Of a stretch of DNA of 59,911 nucleotides, positions 41,101 through 50,069 are shown in pieces (position 1 is the first letter of the stretch; each line of letters begins with the position of its first letter). Below the pieces are notes generated by a model that saw only the letters and a program-made list of their open reading frames with translations, searched no databases and was not told the DNA's origin. The position numbers and the translations under genes are program-made. The DNA comes from an uncultured Clostridia bacterium. GTDB lineage: Bacteria > Bacillota > Clostridia > Oscillospirales > CAG-382. The stretch is from NCBI GenBank assembly GCA_944375955.1, contig CALWBE010000041.1, positions 1-59,911 on the forward strand. Reading direction: 5' to 3'.

Positions 41101-41749
41101 CTTCCCTGCCATAAAATGTGGCATTATATTCAGTACAATTTATTATTTCATCATAATATTCAAGTGCTTTTGCACACCACTCTTCAGGCTCAGGAAATGA
41201 CATTATTTTTTTGTGCAGATTTTCTAACAGATGTGTAAAATCGCTGTCATTTTTGCTCCCGGAAAAAATTTCCACTGCATCAAAAAATGCTGATCCTTCA
41301 GATGAATCTGAATATTTTTCTTCCAAAACTTCAGAAATTATACGCTTTCTTAACATTTCAGACTCCGCAGCATCGCAGATTCTTATTTTTGCCGGCAAAT
41401 CTAAAAGCTGAAAATGTTTTTTTACTACTCCAAGACAAAATGAATTTATTGTTGATATATTAGCATATTTAATCTTTGCAAGCTGACGCATTGCCTTTAC
41501 ATTTTTAATATCAGAAGCTGCACATTCGGTTAATTCTCGCTCTATCTTATCGGAAAGATCGTCCGCAGACGCATTTGTAAATGTAACTATAAGAAAATCG
41601 TCTATCTCTGCAGGATCATAAGGATCAGAAATTCGACTTATTATTCTCTTTGACAAGGTGGCGGTTTTTCCGCTCCCCGCGCCAGCTGAGACCAAAATCG
41701 TTGAGCCGCGATAATTAACAGCATTTTCTTGCTGAGGCGTCATTTTCAT
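38120..41749 (-). CDS. addA: AddA helicase-nuclease subunit
   Basis: A 1,209-residue UvrD-like helicase with C-terminal nuclease. The Q-motif (MTPQQENAV) and Walker A AGAGSGKT at 22-29 start the protein. IYIDEYQDINPIQD is the Walker B/motif II, GDIKQSIYRFRGA motif III, MSIHHSKGLEFPV and RLLYVAMTRAKDRLVML are late helicase motifs. The RecB-type nuclease motif GKIDCFFVDEKGKYTVVDFK closes it. With AddB it processes double-strand breaks for RecA loading. The gene is 5 bp downstream of addB. Confidence 0.97.
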   Translation of the reverse strand: MKMTPQQENAVNYRGSTILVSAGAGSGKTATLSKRIISRISDPYDPAEIDDFLIVTFTNASADDLSDKIERELTECAASDIKNVKAMRQLAKIKYANISTINSFCLGVVKKHFQLLDLPAKIRICDAAESEMLRKRIISEVLEEKYSDSSEGSAFFDAVEIFSGSKNDSDFTHLLENLHKKIMSFPEPEEWCAKALEYYDEIINCTEYNATFYGREGCECIAYALKEYISALKCCLSIIYKMPELLAYEKTFLYDCANAEDVLHKIEDIGYEDERAILDTVVKSKLSRVKGEEKAKDFIKSARDTAYDNFTEKKNLFFGSDISKIKAAAFDSRRILAELFDIISKIEEKYSAEKKERGVIDFSDAERYTYKLFTTGKYDSNGRMEISETAKKYRDTFAEIYIDEYQDINPIQDTIFRCICRYDKDGHELNRFMVGDIKQSIYRFRGARPEFFNSYLKKFDNISENDKLKTEKKEFLSNNFRCSEPVVNFTNLIFSDVMRGNYENSERLVYSKKEELKIDNPCEVIIFEEDESEDEDYYDAEIKAAAQMVMSIVDSNIGSDGKPYTYGDIAVLLPKVKKIAEKYVKYFESTGIPVYSETTENFFENPEIVLCLCILNTIDNSLRDIYVTGAMRSEIFMFSDDDLLAIRRLYPNITGTEKSMWQSVKEIAYSDIAEIELREKCVKFIDKIEKLKKFSIGASSDKLILKIYSDLHMMNVVSEKSFNRYTEKADARRENLMILYDLARNFEKTSFRGLSAFLEFLNDRAANPADVPSAASLSNSNAVRIMSIHHSKGLEFPVCILCGLSSRFSKKDEQGVCVFSDNAGIGFKLSDLDTISSSDSSTSMVKYDTPFRGAIRSLESRNMIEEQKRLLYVAMTRAKDRLVMLLKKCKNADLVSYYENGIGENSWYINSATGFYDMLYPCLCKYDKMEEMFKDIEFVRKTVLQDITNCFCVKKITVRDLYKSEKDSAVSEKSDYFENTAEKIRSRLNFAYPYIQLAEIRSKISVSDIKNGKLSRFEENLRDENKLQCPAFLITKEQDSAAVGTAVHAFMQFADYGSCEKSVEEEARRLLEQGYISGEQYSMLDLKMIAGFFKSEIYTEIKQAKNVMREYSFTLRLPLQEVYLDIDKEIPGEFMLVQGKIDCFFVDEKGKYTVVDFKTDRVKNIFELEERYSMQLDYYRRAVCEMTESNNVRMVIYSFHKNGSIELHS

Positions 41750-41754
41750 AGCAG

Positions 41755-44700
41755 TTATTCCACCTCTTCCATTTTATATCTTATATTGCTGTTTCTGGAA
41801 TCAAGTCTGCATACAGCACTGTAATCGCACATTGCACACGATGACATTATGTTTTTATACGGATTAGTCTGAATATTTCCTGAATACATAAGCGAAGCAA
41901 GCTTGCCGGAAACCTTTGCAGCTTTTTCAAGAAGCTTGCCCATATTTTCCAAGCTTTCAACTCTTGAAAAGGCACTCAGTTGATTACTTTTTGTGACTGA
42001 AACAGGAATATATTTGCCGGTTATCCCTTTATCCATTGCGTCAAGTATCTCACGGTCATCTATCAAAAGTCCGTCGCCCTTAAAAGCTGAAGCAATTGCT
42101 TTTCCAGATTTCTCGCGTGTGCTGTCAGAAAGTATAGCATTTTTCGCCTCGGGTTTTCTTACAGGTATATAAAGTACACCTGCTGGCACAATATTTTCTC
42201 CGTATTTCTTTGTATCGCTCAACGCTATACAGTATAGATAAAGCAGCATCTGAAGGTTAAATCCGTATGCAACTGCTTCCTTTTTAAAGCTTTTAGGACC
42301 TGTTTTATAGTCTACTATGCGGACATATGATTTTCCGTCTTTATGAAACACATCCGCCCTGTCTACCTGCCCTACTATACGGAGTTCTCCGCATATTTCA
42401 CCTTTCTCGTCGGTAAGCGGTATAGGTACGGACTTTATTGTTCCTTCTGATATCCCTATATTCACCTCAAAATCAGTCGGAATAAAATCTGATTGCTTTA
42501 TTTCGTCTACCAGATGTTCTGCAAGTGATGACAAAATAATGTATAGACGTCCGTATAAATATTTAAAACGCTTCGATATAGCGTCGTCATGACCTGCTGA
42601 ATGAGTTATATCAGCAAAATGACTGTCAAGCAGCTCCTTTATACGAGCTTTTGCCTCATCATGACTGTACATTTCCCCTGATGTCTTGCGCTCTGCAAGT
42701 TCCTTAACAAAGTTCTCCAAGATCTTATGAGATATAAGACCTGTCTGCAAATTATCAAGCTCAGCTTTTTTTTCGGGAGATATTTTAAGTACATAACGAT
42801 TAAAATAATTGAATCTGCAGCTACTGAAACATTCAAATCTTGACGGACTTGAGCATACTACACCTCTAAAGAATTCCGACAAGTTTTTTTTCGATAATTT
42901 TCCTTCAGAATTTAATATTTTTTCTGCGTTGGAAAATACCTCTCGATATTCATCATAATCTGACAAAACTTTTTTAGCTGCAACTATAAATTTGCTATCT
43001 CCTATATAATACATGTCATCAGCTAAAGAACCAGGAGTAGTCAAATTTTCAATTTCACTGTCAAAAGGATATTTAATCTCTAATTCTCCGTCAAACAAAC
43101 TTTGAACAGATCCAAGAAGAACAGACTTTTTCAGCTTTTTTCCTCCTATGTCTTTTTCAGAGTAGAGCAAAAACAATTTTTCATATGGATCGCAGAAAAT
43201 ATTATAGGCAAGAAAAAACTCATCGTAAACGCTTTCCTTTACGGGTAATGAAATATCTATACCTTTATTGTGAAGTATGTTTCTTTCGTTGTCGGAAAAA
43301 ATACTGTCTTCCGATTTCTGCATCGGAAAATATTCGTTATTGCATCCTAACACAAACATATATTTAACTGTTTCGCTTCTTATAAGATCTGCAGAACCTA
43401 TAAGAACACTGTCCAGTTTTTCAGGAATATCCATAACTCCATATTCTGAAATAACTATTTTAAAAATGTCCGAAAAGCTTTTCGCTGACATAGAATCATT
43501 TCCATAAACCTTAACTATTTCATCAATAGCTTTTATCGTAAGATTCCAAAATCTTATGTCATCATCACATTCAATCTTATCCTTGTATGAAGAATCAAGA
43601 ATAAGATTATATACCGCTTCGGCCGTATCCCGGCATTTTTTAGAAACCGATATGTCTTCGCCAAACTTTGCTAAAGTGTTCATTACCGATTCTTTTGCGG
43701 CATTTACAGTCTGTAAAATTTTAGAATCCTTTTCAGTAAAATCAGCGGCATATCCGGAAGGGTTCATATACCATTCAGTATTAAACTCTTTTTTACCGTC
43801 TATATTCCAAGTTCTTATATAATTTTCAAGTATAGCGCATTCTTCTGCCGTAATGCGCATAAGTCCAGTTTTTAAAAAAGCCAAAAAGCTCTGCTTTTTC
43901 CAACCGGTAACTATATCTATAGCAATTAGTATGTATGAAATAATCGGTTTTGTAAGCAAATCTTCCTTAGCAGAAAATGTATAAGGTATATTGGCTTTAT
44001 CAAAAAAAACGTCTATAATACCTTCATAAGAAGATACATTTCTGGCCGAAACAGCAATATCTCTAAAATGTACATTTCCTTTTGATATTAGAGTATAAAT
44101 CATGGCAGATACTGCTTTTGCCTCATCTACTTGATTTTTGCATTTGATTATTTTTATACTTTCTCCGTAATGGACTTTTTCAGTCTTTTTAATATTAAGA
44201 CACATACCGGAAGAATAGCATCTTTCTAAAAAAGAGATATCATCATCAAAAATCGGCTCGGAAAGACATTTGTCTTCAGTTTTTATCAGATTTTCTTCTG
44301 CCATCCGTAAAATTCTGTTAGACGCATCGCGTGGTCTTTCAAATATAATATCTGTGTCATCTTTTCTCATACAGAACGTTATATAAACATTATCTGCCTG
44401 TCTCAGCATATGGCGAACAATGCGAAGCTCCTTGGGAGTAAATCCGTAAAAGGAATCTATTATTACAGACGATCCTTTAAAAAAATTATTTTTTTCGAGA
44501 ACATTGCATAGCATGTCCAGCCGTTCTCCGTCTGTCCCGTAATTGGCCTTAAGTTCCGCACGGTAAGCGGACATCAAAAATGAAATATCTTTAAGTTTTG
44601 ACATCAATGCAGGATTTTCGATTTCAAGTTCAGGCAAGATCTTTTCTATATCTTTAGACGAAACATTGTAAGCTGAAAATTCTTCAACCGTACGCACAGC

Positions 44701-45054
44701 CTCAGAAGAAAAACCTATATCCTTATATAAAGCTCCGTATTCGCAAAGCTCTGATGAAAATTCCTTTAAAACTCTTGACATGCACAGTATTTTGCCTACA
44801 GAATCCAAATAGCTTCCTGATATTCCACCGAATTTCCTGAAAACTCTGTCGCAAAGTCTCGTAAAACTCAGCACCTCTGTATACATATTTGCTTTATTGC
44901 CGACCTCATCAGTTATTTTCTTCTCGCAGGAAAATGTAAACTGCTCTGGTACAATAAAATAGCATTTTTTTTGCTCTTCAACGTATTTTTTTAATATATT
45001 TATGCAATATTTAGTCTTTCCGTATTTTTTTCTTCCGAAAATCCTTATGAGCAT
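41755..45054 (-). CDS. addB: AddB helicase-nuclease subunit
   Basis: A 1,099-residue partner of AddA. The Walker A is GRKKYGKT at residues 7-14, which fits G-x4-GKT though it is unusual in sequence. The C-terminal nuclease motif VRIVDYKTGPKSF is present. The four Cys of the structural 4Fe-4S cluster are visible: one in ECFSSC near the nuclease start and the group CAMCDYSAVC near the C-terminus. It recognises Chi and degrades the 5' strand. It is followed by addA and preceded 12 bp upstream by spoIIR. Confidence 0.96.
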   Translation of the reverse strand: MLIRIFGRKKYGKTKYCINILKKYVEEQKKCYFIVPEQFTFSCEKKITDEVGNKANMYTEVLSFTRLCDRVFRKFGGISGSYLDSVGKILCMSRVLKEFSSELCEYGALYKDIGFSSEAVRTVEEFSAYNVSSKDIEKILPELEIENPALMSKLKDISFLMSAYRAELKANYGTDGERLDMLCNVLEKNNFFKGSSVIIDSFYGFTPKELRIVRHMLRQADNVYITFCMRKDDTDIIFERPRDASNRILRMAEENLIKTEDKCLSEPIFDDDISFLERCYSSGMCLNIKKTEKVHYGESIKIIKCKNQVDEAKAVSAMIYTLISKGNVHFRDIAVSARNVSSYEGIIDVFFDKANIPYTFSAKEDLLTKPIISYILIAIDIVTGWKKQSFLAFLKTGLMRITAEECAILENYIRTWNIDGKKEFNTEWYMNPSGYAADFTEKDSKILQTVNAAKESVMNTLAKFGEDISVSKKCRDTAEAVYNLILDSSYKDKIECDDDIRFWNLTIKAIDEIVKVYGNDSMSAKSFSDIFKIVISEYGVMDIPEKLDSVLIGSADLIRSETVKYMFVLGCNNEYFPMQKSEDSIFSDNERNILHNKGIDISLPVKESVYDEFFLAYNIFCDPYEKLFLLYSEKDIGGKKLKKSVLLGSVQSLFDGELEIKYPFDSEIENLTTPGSLADDMYYIGDSKFIVAAKKVLSDYDEYREVFSNAEKILNSEGKLSKKNLSEFFRGVVCSSPSRFECFSSCRFNYFNRYVLKISPEKKAELDNLQTGLISHKILENFVKELAERKTSGEMYSHDEAKARIKELLDSHFADITHSAGHDDAISKRFKYLYGRLYIILSSLAEHLVDEIKQSDFIPTDFEVNIGISEGTIKSVPIPLTDEKGEICGELRIVGQVDRADVFHKDGKSYVRIVDYKTGPKSFKKEAVAYGFNLQMLLYLYCIALSDTKKYGENIVPAGVLYIPVRKPEAKNAILSDSTREKSGKAIASAFKGDGLLIDDREILDAMDKGITGKYIPVSVTKSNQLSAFSRVESLENMGKLLEKAAKVSGKLASLMYSGNIQTNPYKNIMSSCAMCDYSAVCRLDSRNSNIRYKMEEVE

Positions 45055-45066
45055 ATCGTCCTCCGT

Positions 45067-45687
45067 TTATTTTTGTATTCCTAAAAGCTCAAGAAGAAAG
45101 AATTCCAAGCGATATTTGTTATTATCTTCGCAGACTATATCTACAGTTTCTTCTGAGATTCCTGCATCTTCCAGCATGTCAGGGACATCCGATGCCATTG
45201 CAGTACACACGGTAGGATAAAGAACACACCACCAATTCTTCCCCTGCCCGCTTCCGAGCTTAATCCTCAACGATTTATATTTTCCTGCAGGAAAACAAAA
45301 CCCGTCATAATATCTCACCGGGTAATATTCTTCTCCAAAATCCAAAGTTATTTCATAATCATATCCCAGGCCATCTGAAGCGCCCTGCACATATTTCCTT
45401 ATGTTTTCCATGTTCGACGCTATAATCTCCGATGCCTGAGACACATCGGTACATGATGATACCATATCGGCAATATGTTCAGTGACTTTATCCCGCATCT
45501 TAAGCTTTGCTTCCTGATCGTATTCGCTATCCGAATCCGCAAGGATATGAAGCCTTACAAGATTTCCGTAAATCTCACTGTCAAATCTTTGCTGCATACG
45601 CTGTGCGGATATTCCCACAGTAAATATAATTGCAAAAATTAATGCTAATACAGCTGAAACAATAATTCTTATAATATTTTTTTTCAT
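45067..45687 (-). CDS. spoIIR: Stage II sporulation protein R
   Basis: A 206-residue exported protein: one N-terminal membrane segment (about 7-28), the family block VRLHILADSDSEYDQEAKLK, and the C-terminal FPAGKYKSLRI and GSGQGKNWWCVLYPTVC. SpoIIR is made in the forespore and released to activate the SpoIIGA protease, which processes pro-sigma-E in the mother cell. Its presence shows that the organism makes endospores. It lies between ispE and addB, transcribed with them. Confidence 0.95.
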   Translation of the reverse strand: MKKNIIRIIVSAVLALIFAIIFTVGISAQRMQQRFDSEIYGNLVRLHILADSDSEYDQEAKLKMRDKVTEHIADMVSSCTDVSQASEIIASNMENIRKYVQGASDGLGYDYEITLDFGEEYYPVRYYDGFCFPAGKYKSLRIKLGSGQGKNWWCVLYPTVCTAMASDVPDMLEDAGISEETVDIVCEDNNKYRLEFFLLELLGIQK

Positions 45688-45741
45688 TGTCTGCCTCCGA
45701 TATTAGGATAGCAGAATTATTTACAATAAAAACAAAATTAT

Positions 45742-46605
45742 TCATATTACCGTACCGCAGATATAACATTTTTGGTACTGCGCCGAAAGTCTCTCGAAAC
45801 AAATGCGCATTTTTTCATCATCGTCAAATATTCCGTAAACTGCTGAACCGCTGCCCGACATCTGAGCTGCGTGTGCTCCTTGAGAAAACATCGTCTCTTT
45901 TATGTATGCAATATCCTTACATACTGACTCACAAATCGGCGCAAAGGAATTGACCGTTAGAGAATATATTTCGCTTGTTCTGCCGGCATTTAAAAGATCT
46001 TTTACTATTCCGGATGGATCATTTTTAAAATAAATCGGATCATTGTCAAATGCCTTATATATATCTGAAGTTTTCATTCCGTAATCAGGCACACATATAA
46101 GTATCTGCACATCTTTTAACGGCATGCAATCTTGGATTTCCGTTCCCCGTCCGGTGCAAAGAGCGCTTTTATGCCTATCAAGACAAAAATTTATATCCGA
46201 ACCTAACTTTGATGCAATGCTTTCTATTTCCACATAATCTATACCAGAAAACGTTTCGTATAGACAATCCAAAACGCAGGCGCAGTCGGCACTGCCGCCT
46301 GCAAGACCTGCTTTATCAGGTATATTTTTGTTTATAATTATGTGAACTCCAAACGTTTTTCCGGTTTTGTTAAAATACTTATTCCTAAACATCGCCGCAG
46401 CCTTATATGCAAGGTTATCTTCTGCTGAGCAGACTTTTCTGTCACATTCGAGAAAAATATCGCCTCTGTCAAAAAAATCGAAATATAATGTGTCACTTAA
46501 TGACACCTTTTGCATTACAGAGCGTATATTATGATATCCGTCATCACGCTTGTTTAATATTTCAAGAGTGAGATTAATTTTTGCATATGCGATTCTACTA
46601 AGCAT
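45742..46605 (-). CDS. ispE: 4-diphosphocytidyl-2-C-methyl-D-erythritol kinase
   Basis: A 287-residue GHMP kinase of the MEP isoprenoid pathway. The N-terminal YAKINLTLEI with the catalytic Lys, GYHNIRSVMQ, the ATP loop PDKAGLAGGSAD at residues 96-107, KLGSDINFCL with the catalytic Asp, and a C-terminal AAQMSGSGSAVYGIF glycine-rich loop are all present. It lies just downstream of the DUF362 gene. Confidence 0.96.
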   Translation of the reverse strand: MLSRIAYAKINLTLEILNKRDDGYHNIRSVMQKVSLSDTLYFDFFDRGDIFLECDRKVCSAEDNLAYKAAAMFRNKYFNKTGKTFGVHIIINKNIPDKAGLAGGSADCACVLDCLYETFSGIDYVEIESIASKLGSDINFCLDRHKSALCTGRGTEIQDCMPLKDVQILICVPDYGMKTSDIYKAFDNDPIYFKNDPSGIVKDLLNAGRTSEIYSLTVNSFAPICESVCKDIAYIKETMFSQGAHAAQMSGSGSAVYGIFDDDEKMRICFERLSAQYQKCYICGTVI

Positions 46606-46620
46606 CCTAATTTCCCATCT

Positions 46621-47766
46621 TTAAAGTTTCATAAAAGGATTTCGTCTTATACTTACCGCTTTCATCGGGCACAGTTCCTGACAGCAATAGCATCTTATAC
46701 AGTTGTCATAGTCAATATGAGCTTTTTTATTTTCAATTTTTATTGTAGCCTGAGGGCAGCAATTAACGCACTCTCCACACCCTACACATTTACTTATAAC
46801 TATATACGGACGAGGCTCAAGCCATTTTTTCAAACGCCCACCTAAAATATCCGGGAGCTGTTTTATAAGCCCGCCAGCACTGCTTTCAGGTCTTTTAAAA
46901 TTTGAAACATATTCCTCTATATCATCTCCGACAACAGTAATTTCATCGATATTTTTTGGACATAAGCCCTGTTCTATTGAATTTTTTACAGTTAGAACCT
47001 CATTTACGGAAAATCCCATTATGTGTGATGCTATATAGTCAAGTGCATATGGGTTTGCTGAAGAAATTACGACGCCTACCCTTTTCAGCGTTCCTCCTGC
47101 AGGTCCGTTGCCTTCCATCGCTATTACCGAATCCACAACGCTTATACTCGGCGAAACAACACGACACAAATCTATCAAATATCTTGAAAAATCCTTTTGA
47201 TGCGGAAAGCGTGCATGCTGCTCTGCTTTTTGAAGTCCAGGTATCGAACCATACATATTTTTTACAGCGGCAGACATTCCGCACAGTGAATGCGTCTTCA
47301 ACCGGCAAAGATTTACTATAAAATCAGCTTTCGTCAAAGGATTTATAATATTAAATGATTTTGATACTACACCGTCTTTTAAAAATTTCTCGGCAGACCC
47401 CATATCATAATTTAGTTCTATTCCGCTTTCCTCAGCCGCTTTTTTCATTCCGCATACATTGTAAACAGAATTCATAATCATATTATTGTATATTCCGCCT
47501 GGGCTATCACACACAATCACCTTTGCGCCTTTTGAAATGAAATATTCGCCCGCAGCCTTTACAAAAAGCGGATTTGTAGTTATGCCGGCTTCAGGTGTGC
47601 GCTTTGCTAAAAGGTTAGGTTTTAAAGCCACATTTTTTCCTTTGAAGTCAAATTCGGAATATTGTGCCGATATAATTTGATCAAAGTGAGAATAAATTAT
47701 TTCTTTTATTTTATCATAGTCATATTCACTACATGACGAGCTGTAAACTATATAATTATCTGACAT
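46621..47766 (-). CDS. DUF362 domain protein with C-terminal 2[4Fe-4S] ferredoxin
   Basis: A 381-residue protein. The first ~290 residues are a DUF362 domain (VALKPNLLAKRTPEAGITTNP, VIVCDSPGGIYN, LCRLKTHSLCGMSAAVKNM as family blocks). The end carries two ferredoxin clusters, CVGCGECVNCCP and CIRCYCCQELCP. It is probably a cytosolic electron-transfer protein; the partner is unknown. It is the first gene of the minus-strand ispE-spoIIR-addBA group. Confidence 0.88.
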   Translation of the reverse strand: MSDNYIVYSSSCSEYDYDKIKEIIYSHFDQIISAQYSEFDFKGKNVALKPNLLAKRTPEAGITTNPLFVKAAGEYFISKGAKVIVCDSPGGIYNNMIMNSVYNVCGMKKAAEESGIELNYDMGSAEKFLKDGVVSKSFNIINPLTKADFIVNLCRLKTHSLCGMSAAVKNMYGSIPGLQKAEQHARFPHQKDFSRYLIDLCRVVSPSISVVDSVIAMEGNGPAGGTLKRVGVVISSANPYALDYIASHIMGFSVNEVLTVKNSIEQGLCPKNIDEITVVGDDIEEYVSNFKRPESSAGGLIKQLPDILGGRLKKWLEPRPYIVISKCVGCGECVNCCPQATIKIENKKAHIDYDNCIRCYCCQELCPMKAVSIRRNPFMKL

Positions 47767-47987
47767 AAATCCCCCGAAAATTATTTTTTTCTATTTTATC
47801 ATATTCGTAAGAAAATTAAAAGTATATTATAAAAATTTATTATTTTATTATTTAATCATAAGCTTGTGACAAACCCCTTATGATAAATACCTCTTTAATG
47901 TTAAATCACACTTTGAGAAATTTTTAATTACTGAAGTATTAAACAAATTAACCTACTTTTTACTTGTTTTTTTGGAAATATTTACAG

Positions 47988-48016
47988 TTGACTTACCGGT
48001 TTGCGTGTGGTAGTAT
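47988..48016 (+). promoter_or_regulatory. Promoter of the second MATE gene
   Basis: TTGACT, a 17-bp spacer, TAGTAT, about 60 bp before the ATG at 48077. Confidence 0.65.
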
Positions 48017-48042
48017 AACTACGGAAATAAATGTCGTGGAAA

Positions 48043-48062
48043 ATTCGAAATACTATTCGAAA
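48043..48062 (+). repeat. Pair of ATTCGAAA repeats, possible operator
   Basis: ATTCGAAA occurs twice with 12-bp periodicity in the leader of the MATE gene. Because TTCGAA is itself a palindrome, each could be a half-site or a full small site. Function inferred from position. Confidence 0.35.
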
Positions 48063-48076
48063 ACGGAGCTTATCAT

Positions 48077-49492
48077 ATGAGCAGACATCATATTAACTAT
48101 TTAAAATTTAATACCAGTAAATTTACCGTAACAGCGACAATATTTTTTCCTGTACTCATAGAAACTGCTTTGTCATCATTTTACAATGTGGTAGATATGA
48201 TGATGGTTGGAAAATACGATGCAGACGGACTTTCAGCTATAGGTCTTACTTCTAACCCCCTTTCGATATTTTTAGCTATTTTTCAGGCAATTAACGTGGG
48301 TACTACTACGCTTGTAGCATGGAATATCGGAGCAAAAAAGAAAAAAGACGCTCAAGATGTGGTAAAAATATCCTTATTGATGAATTTAGTATCCGGATTG
48401 ATAATGACTGTGTTTGGCATACTTATGGCACATCCGATAGTTAATTTCATGGGCGGCGATGAAAACGTCATGCGGCTGGCTATTGATTATTATAATATCC
48501 TTGTTATGGGAACAACTTTTCAGGCTCTTACTTACAGCGTAACTGCTGCAATGCGCGGTGCGGGATTTTCAAAAGTTCCCATGATATACAACACTTTTTC
48601 AAATCTTTTGAATGTACTTGGAAACTATATCCTGATATATGGCAAATTCGGTTTTGAACCTATGGGAGTTATAGGAGCCGGTTATTCAACTTTGATAAGC
48701 CGAATAATATGTTGCTTCTGGGCGCTCGGATATATCTTTTTCTCAAAAGCATCAGATATTACTCTTCGTCACAAATATGGAAAGTTTACATTCCGATGGT
48801 ACCGCGTCACACAAATGCTTCGCATTGGTATACCCACAGCTGTGGAAAATCTTATTATGCAATGTGGTTCCATGCTTTATGTAAAAATAGTTAACAGCAT
48901 TAGCAAAACTGCTTTTTCAGCGCATCAAATCTGCAGTACAATAAATGGATTGACTTCTGCTCCTGGTACTGCCTTGGGTGTCACTGCAAATACTGTTATA
49001 GGTCAATATATTGGAGCAAATGAATTTGACAATGCAAAAAAGTACAAATCATATCTTTGCAAAATATCTCTTGTTTTTTCAGTAATAATGGGTGTAGTTA
49101 TAAGTGCTTTTGCACGCCAAATTGTTGGACTTTATGCGCAGGACAGCGAAAAAGAACTTATCACACTGGCTATCCCCATCTTTTACATACTTGCGGTTCA
49201 ATATATAACTGGAAACATAAACGGTGTAATTATGGGTGCTCTACGTGCGGCCGGCGACACACAGTTTGCGCTATATCTTAATTCATTAAGCTTTTTCTTT
49301 TTCCGCATTCCGCTCGCTTATTTTTTGGGAATAACTTTAAAACTAGGTCTTACCGGTGTGTGGCTTTCTCTAATAGCCCACAGCTGGCTGAACTTTATAG
49401 TCATTTCAATAAGATATAAGTCTGGAAAGTGGCTTGAAATATACAAAAAAGTAAATGCTAATGACCTTAAAACCGATGCTCTGCCTCAATAG
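48077..49492 (+). CDS. MATE family efflux transporter
   Basis: A 471-residue twelve-helix transporter. The N-terminal helix region FPVLIETALSSFYNVVDMMMVGKYD, NVGTTTLVAWNIGAKK and, in the second half, PGTALGVTANTVIGQYIGA and GALRAAGDTQFALYLN are typical of the MATE family (each a family block, not a quoted continuous sequence). It is more like the NorM/DinF branch of the Firmicutes and is not a close copy of the transporter at 14748. CGGAG precedes the ATG. It has its own promoter and a terminator behind it. Confidence 0.9.
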   Translation: MSRHHINYLKFNTSKFTVTATIFFPVLIETALSSFYNVVDMMMVGKYDADGLSAIGLTSNPLSIFLAIFQAINVGTTTLVAWNIGAKKKKDAQDVVKISLLMNLVSGLIMTVFGILMAHPIVNFMGGDENVMRLAIDYYNILVMGTTFQALTYSVTAAMRGAGFSKVPMIYNTFSNLLNVLGNYILIYGKFGFEPMGVIGAGYSTLISRIICCFWALGYIFFSKASDITLRHKYGKFTFRWYRVTQMLRIGIPTAVENLIMQCGSMLYVKIVNSISKTAFSAHQICSTINGLTSAPGTALGVTANTVIGQYIGANEFDNAKKYKSYLCKISLVFSVIMGVVISAFARQIVGLYAQDSEKELITLAIPIFYILAVQYITGNINGVIMGALRAAGDTQFALYLNSLSFFFFRIPLAYFLGITLKLGLTGVWLSLIAHSWLNFIVISIRYKSGKWLEIYKKVNANDLKTDALPQ

Positions 49493-49513
49493 CTGAGTTA
49501 TTTTGTTTAATGT

Positions 49514-49552
49514 GCTCTGTGATTCTTAAAAAAGGTCACAGAGCCATTTTTA
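49514..49552 (+). terminator. Terminator after the MATE gene
   Basis: GCTCTGTGA (49514-49522) pairs with TCACAGAGC (49536-49544), followed by a T-rich tract. Confidence 0.85.
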
Positions 49553-49604
49553 TATTACTGCTATAAATAATATAGCAAATATCATAAACATAACATATTA
49601 TGCA

Positions 49605-49623
49605 TTGAGTGAATATCACTCAA
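49605..49623. promoter_or_regulatory. Palindrome upstream of the cotJ operon
   Basis: TTGAGTG-AATAT-CACTCAA is a perfect 7-bp inverted repeat centred 33 bp before the cotJA TTG start. It could be a regulator site in the promoter or leader. A sigma-E type promoter is expected for cotJ, and CATATTAT at about 49594 is a possible -10, but I do not see a convincing -35. Confidence 0.4.
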
Positions 49624-49646
49624 AATGAAATATAGGAGCAATATAC

Positions 49647-49817
49647 TTGAATACAAATAATAATAAAGAAACTATGTTTCTGGCTTCAGCATATATACCA
49701 TATCAGAACAGCAGTTTCGAAGACATTTTTGAACCGGATGAAGCTCTTTGCAAAGGTACCATATTTCCTGAGCTTTACCTTCCGCTTATAGGGACGGAGG
49801 GATTTTATGAAAGATAG
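49647..49817 (+). CDS. cotJA: Spore coat-associated protein CotJA
   Basis: A 56-residue protein starting with TTG at 49647 and preceded by AGGAG. It ends in the CotJA-type acidic/aromatic core: LASAYIPYQNSSFEDIF, EALCKGTIFPELYLPL. CotJA proteins are small components needed for the CotJC coat protein. The stop overlaps the cotJB start (ATG at 49807), showing tight translational coupling in a cotJABC operon expressed in the mother cell. Confidence 0.85.
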   Translation: MNTNNNKETMFLASAYIPYQNSSFEDIFEPDEALCKGTIFPELYLPLIGTEGFYER

Positions 49818-50067
49818 AAAATCAAAAGAATATTTGCTTAGAAAATGGCAGGAATATTCATTTGCAGCGTATGAAGCACGCCTATATCTTGACACACATC
49901 CTGAAAGTACAGCGGCTTTAAAATACTTCAACAAATTTAATAGAATGAGCATTGCCGTATCAAAAGAATTGCAGGAAAGATACGGTGCCGTAAATACAAA
50001 TCTTGACACCGAGCTTCCAGAGTGGAGCTGGGTTAATATGCCGTGGCCATGGAATGAGGGGGTATAA
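49807..50067 (+). CDS. cotJB: Spore coat protein CotJB
   Basis: An 86-residue protein with the CotJB signature: LLRKWQEYSFAAYEARLYLDTHP, a central FNKF-N, and the C-terminal WSWVNMPWPWNEGV Trp/Pro-rich end. It overlaps cotJA by 11 bp and precedes cotJC by 2 bp. The three genes form the classical cotJABC operon of the spore inner coat. Confidence 0.93.
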   Translation: MKDRKSKEYLLRKWQEYSFAAYEARLYLDTHPESTAALKYFNKFNRMSIAVSKELQERYGAVNTNLDTELPEWSWVNMPWPWNEGV

Positions 50068-50069
50068 AA

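Larger units (their letters stand above)
47767..48076. other. Divergent intergenic region
   Basis: No gene. It contains the plus-strand promoter at 47988-48016 and two ATTCGAAA direct repeats at 48043-48050 and 48055-48062 (start-to-start 12 bp) between that promoter and the MATE start. These could be a regulator site. The minus-strand promoter of the DUF362 operon must also lie here, but I could not place it. Confidence 0.4.

Noticed and set aside
41755..45054. AddB Walker A thought to be degenerate (GRKKYGKT)
   Set aside because: It still satisfies G-x4-G-K-T, so no loss of function is suggested.
49647..49817. cotJA considered absent because no ATG-started ORF is present
   Set aside because: A TTG-started frame with AGGAG upstream encodes the complete CotJA-type protein and overlaps cotJB in the usual way.
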